Source: a virus
IMG/VR virus record: IMGVR_UViG_3300032246_000346
Location: 1 to 64,000 of that record
Length of the DNA: 64,000 nt
Strand: one strand, 5' to 3'
A program made the position numbers and the translations under genes. Position 1 is the stretch's first letter; each line of letters begins with the position of its first letter. The notes below the pieces were generated by a model that worked only from the letters and a program-made list of their open reading frames with translations, was not told the DNA's origin and ran no database searches. This document shows positions 62,421-64,000 of this stretch, piece after piece.

Positions 62421-62513
62421 ATGAAAGATCTAGTCGCCATTACAATTTCTGGAATACTACTCTACTGGGTCATGATATGGCCTGATCCCTCATATGCCTA
62501 CTACCTTATCTAA
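62421..62513 (+). CDS. small membrane peptide, 30 aa
   Basis: 30 residues: MKDLVAITISGILLYWVMIW then a short polar/aromatic end. One membrane segment. No Shine-Dalgarno; could be read from a leaderless mRNA. It overlaps the SprT-like gene by 20 bases. Confidence 0.4.
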   Translation: MKDLVAITISGILLYWVMIWPDPSYAYYLI

Positions 62514-62838
62514 GAAAAACCTAGAGATTCTTTATAATATGGCATGTCAAATGGCACCATTTAATAAACTTCCTATGCCTAAATCATCTAAAGTTAAGTT
62601 CAAAGTAATAAAGAACCCTAATATCTATGGTTGTTTTGATGAAATAGAAATGGAAATACAAATAAGTTCTAATGCCTGTGGTCATTTCACCACTATATTC
62701 CAAACCTTGCTTCATGAAATGGTACATCTTGCCTTATATGTCAGAGGTGATAAAGACTTCCATGAGCACGGAGCTAAGTTCCTTCGCATTAAAAACGTCT
62801 ACTCGGAGTTATATAACTTCGATCCCAAAGCAATCTAG
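62494..62838 (+). CDS. SprT-like zinc metalloprotease
   Basis: 114 residues from ATG 62494. TLLHEMVHLALYVRG holds HEMVH (74-78), and FHEHGAKF follows with the third ligand His at 92, which matches SprT/Spartan-type zinc proteases. Bacterial relatives are poorly known; in eukaryotes Spartan removes DNA-protein crosslinks. In a phage it may clear proteins from DNA (inferred). Weak ribosome site. Confidence 0.75.
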   Translation: MPTTLSKKNLEILYNMACQMAPFNKLPMPKSSKVKFKVIKNPNIYGCFDEIEMEIQISSNACGHFTTIFQTLLHEMVHLALYVRGDKDFHEHGAKFLRIKNVYSELYNFDPKAI

Positions 62839-63155
62839 GCGGTTAAGCCACCATCAGAGGATGTAGTAAGTTAGGAGTTTTGTGGCTTTCTGCCTAACAT
62901 GCAATAACTACCAAATCTGCGCCTACCCTATATATCACTTTTTTCGTTTTAATTTCCTGTAAGTCCCTGATTTTTTTAAATTTTTTATAAAAATTTTTTT
63001 GAAATGCCTTTTATTTAAGTGACGGGGGGTGTTTCCTATATCGATTTTATAAATATATCCTATTATTTGTGCAAGTCTCACTGTAGCCGCGTGTGTGAGA
63101 GGCTCATTTTAAAAATGGGGGATACTATATATGGGGGGGTTATGGTGCTAAAAAG

Positions 63156-63183
63156 TTGACATTGTCAGCTATTCATGTATAAT
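63156..63183 (+). promoter_or_regulatory. sigma70-type promoter sharing the palindromic -35
   Basis: TTGACA (63156-63161), 16 bases, TATAAT (63178-63183). TTGACATTGTCA is identical to the 2931 promoter. Predicted start near 63190; a 93-base leader contains hairpin copy 6. Confidence 0.8.
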
Positions 63184-63219
63184 AAGCGTATGGATTGAAA
63201 CTAATCAATTCATAACAGA

Positions 63220-63251
63220 GGGACAAAGTTACAAAATAGTAAGATTGTCCC
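63220..63251 (+). repeat. leader hairpin element, copy 6
   Basis: GGGACA, AAG, TTAC, AAAATA loop, GTAA, GAT, TGTCCC. The inner stem is shorter than in other copies but the outer stem is longer by two G-C pairs. It starts about 30 bases after the predicted start, as copy 2 does. No T-run follows. Confidence 0.7.
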
Positions 63252-63282
63252 ATAATTAAAAACTTAAACGAGGATACAAAAA

Positions 63283-63903
63283 ATGTCACAAGAAAATAAA
63301 AATGTTAACGAGTTAGAATTATCAGCTGGACAAGTAGAACAATTAGACAATATCACAAGCGCGATTGAAAGCGTTATTGATATGGATAATATCTACACTA
63401 AAGACCGAGCAAGTTTAGTTGACCATGTATTAAAATTGGTTGCTGAATTATTAGGAATTAAACCTAGTTATGCTTTGTGGTTAAAAGTCCATGCTTACTT
63501 AAGAACGGCTATTTGCAAAGCGCGTGGTATGTCTGATGATAGCTTTGAAACTCATATTTGGAATATGATTACAACGCGCCTTGAAAAAGATTTTGCGCTA
63601 GTTAAGCCTTCAAGCGAAAATCCTGAGAGCATTAAAAAGCAAGAACAGCGCAAAGCAAAACAAGCCGAGTTAGACGCGCTAACCGATGCCGAACTTGAGG
63701 CAAAGGGTTTTCACAAAGAGTTAGGCGCAAGAAAAGAAAAGCGCGATAAAAACGAAAAAGAATTAATCAAAAAAGCGCATGATAAATTCGTCAAAGATTT
63801 TAGCGATAACATGAAAGAGTTAGCAAAAACCGAGTATGATTTTGCTATGTATCTTTCTAAAAACCTTGACGCTATTAAAAAGCAATTCAATAGCAAAAAA
63901 TAA
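63283..63903 (+). CDS. hypothetical helical protein
   Basis: 206 residues behind AACGAGGATAC. Helical throughout; N-terminal acidic part (ELSAGQVEQLDNITSAIESV), a middle with KPSYALWLKVHAYLRTAICK, and a Lys/Glu-rich C-terminal half (KKQEQRKAKQAELDALTDAE). Base use is less AT-rich than its surroundings. Own promoter, leader hairpin and terminator make it a single-gene unit; function unknown. Confidence 0.7.
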   Translation: MSQENKNVNELELSAGQVEQLDNITSAIESVIDMDNIYTKDRASLVDHVLKLVAELLGIKPSYALWLKVHAYLRTAICKARGMSDDSFETHIWNMITTRLEKDFALVKPSSENPESIKKQEQRKAKQAELDALTDAELEAKGFHKELGARKEKRDKNEKELIKKAHDKFVKDFSDNMKELAKTEYDFAMYLSKNLDAIKKQFNSKK

Positions 63904-63920
63904 CTAAGTTAACTTAGTTA
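63901..63920. repeat. perfect 20-bp palindrome
   Basis: TAACTAAGTTAACTTAGTTA reads the same on both strands and contains the stop codon of the preceding gene. A second TTAGTTAACTAAG overlaps its right half. It directly precedes the terminator. Confidence 0.8.
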
Positions 63921-63924
63921 ACTA

Positions 63925-63953
63925 AGCCCTGTATTTATACAGGGCTTTTTTTT
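63925..63953 (+). terminator. strong intrinsic terminator
   Basis: AGCCCTGTA (63925-63933), TTTA loop, TACAGGGCT (63938-63946), then seven more T's. Ends the single-gene unit 63283-63903. Confidence 0.95.
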
Positions 63954-63966
63954 GTCCAGACATTTC

Positions 63967-63987
63967 GTCACAAAGTCACTTTGTGAC
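63967..63987. repeat. inverted repeat, 9+9 bp
   Basis: GTCACAAAG, TCA, CTTTGTGAC: perfect arms with a 3-base centre and no T-run. Looks like a protein-binding operator, perhaps for the gene that begins beyond the window. Confidence 0.6.
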
Positions 63988-64000
63988 CGTCCCTAAATAG

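Larger units (their letters stand above)
62839..63282 (+). other. long intergenic region
   Basis: About 440 bases without a gene. A GGCGGTTAAGCC inverted stretch follows the SprT stop; 62969-63001 is an A/T-run tract (TTTTTTAAATTTTTT, TTTTTTT); G-runs occur near 63022-63028 and 63131-63140; the 63156 promoter and leader hairpin copy 6 close the region. It could hold an origin or packaging site, but I see no iterons. Confidence 0.5.

Noticed and set aside
62960-63010. Replication origin in the A/T-run tract
   Set aside because: AT-rich runs alone do not show an origin; no iterons or DnaA-type boxes were found, so it is only described as intergenic.
1-64000. Temperate lifestyle
   Set aside because: No integrase, excisionase, partition gene or divergent CI/Cro switch is visible. 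The HTH protein at 17677 alone is not enough. Genes outside the window cannot be excluded.

Overview
The window is an AT-rich piece of a tailed-phage genome (order of magnitude: most or all of one), with no integrase, excisionase or lysogeny repressor cassette that I can recognise, so a lytic lifestyle is the simplest reading. Genes are packed tightly, with many ATGA, TAATG and short overlaps. I saw no tRNA or rRNA gene, no insertion sequence and no CRISPR array. The window starts inside a gene (1-96).

Layout. (1) 1-2913, plus strand: a run of very small early-type genes, mostly unknown, with a SleB-like cell-wall hydrolase and two small zinc-ribbon or HTH-type proteins. (2) 2931-10009, plus: a sigma70-type promoter, a DUF6878/DUF6915 pair, a MoxR AAA ATPase next to a HExxH+VWA (DUF2201-type) protein, a DUF3150-like protein, a VRR-NUC nuclease and a DUF3310 protein. 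(3) 10011-21071, plus: the replication module with a family A DNA polymerase (exonuclease plus polymerase), a Cas4/RecB-like nuclease, a SNF2-type helicase, a coiled-coil protein, a possible ssDNA-binding protein, an HTH protein and a primase-helicase fusion. Three HNH-type endonuclease genes are scattered through it. (4) 62317 down to 21066, minus: the late module in transcription order: small and large terminase, portal, GroES-like protein, scaffold, major capsid, a separately wired 25-residue peptide gene, decoration/structural genes, adaptors, a tail-fibre block with a glycine-rich adhesin, 3-TM holin and DUF5675 protein, a gp10-like tail protein, internal/ejection-type proteins and a 2664-residue polyvalent protein. 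(5) 62421-63954, plus: a small membrane peptide, a SprT-like metalloprotease and a gene of unknown function that ends at a strong terminator.

The most striking item is at 53584-53661 (minus): a 25-codon gene whose product matches PqqA, the ribosomal precursor peptide of the redox cofactor pyrroloquinoline quinone (PQQ), including the Glu and Tyr that are cross-linked. It lies between the major capsid gene and the next structural gene. It has its own near-consensus promoter (TTGACA, 17 bp, TATAAA), a perfect 8+8 inverted repeat over that promoter, a strong Shine-Dalgarno, and intrinsic terminators on both sides. No other pqq gene is visible, so the peptide would have to feed a host PQQ pathway. 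This suggests, by inference only, a host that relies on PQQ-dependent dehydrogenases, such as an aquatic methylotroph with an AT-rich genome.

A second layer is regulatory. Three plus-strand promoters share TTGACATTGT[C/A]A, whose -35 is embedded in a palindrome. A hairpin element (GACA, then CYTACC, loop, GGTARG, then TGTC, often followed by U's) occurs about six times just ahead of gene starts, twice in the leader of one of those promoters. Together they look like a phage-specific control system for the early genes.
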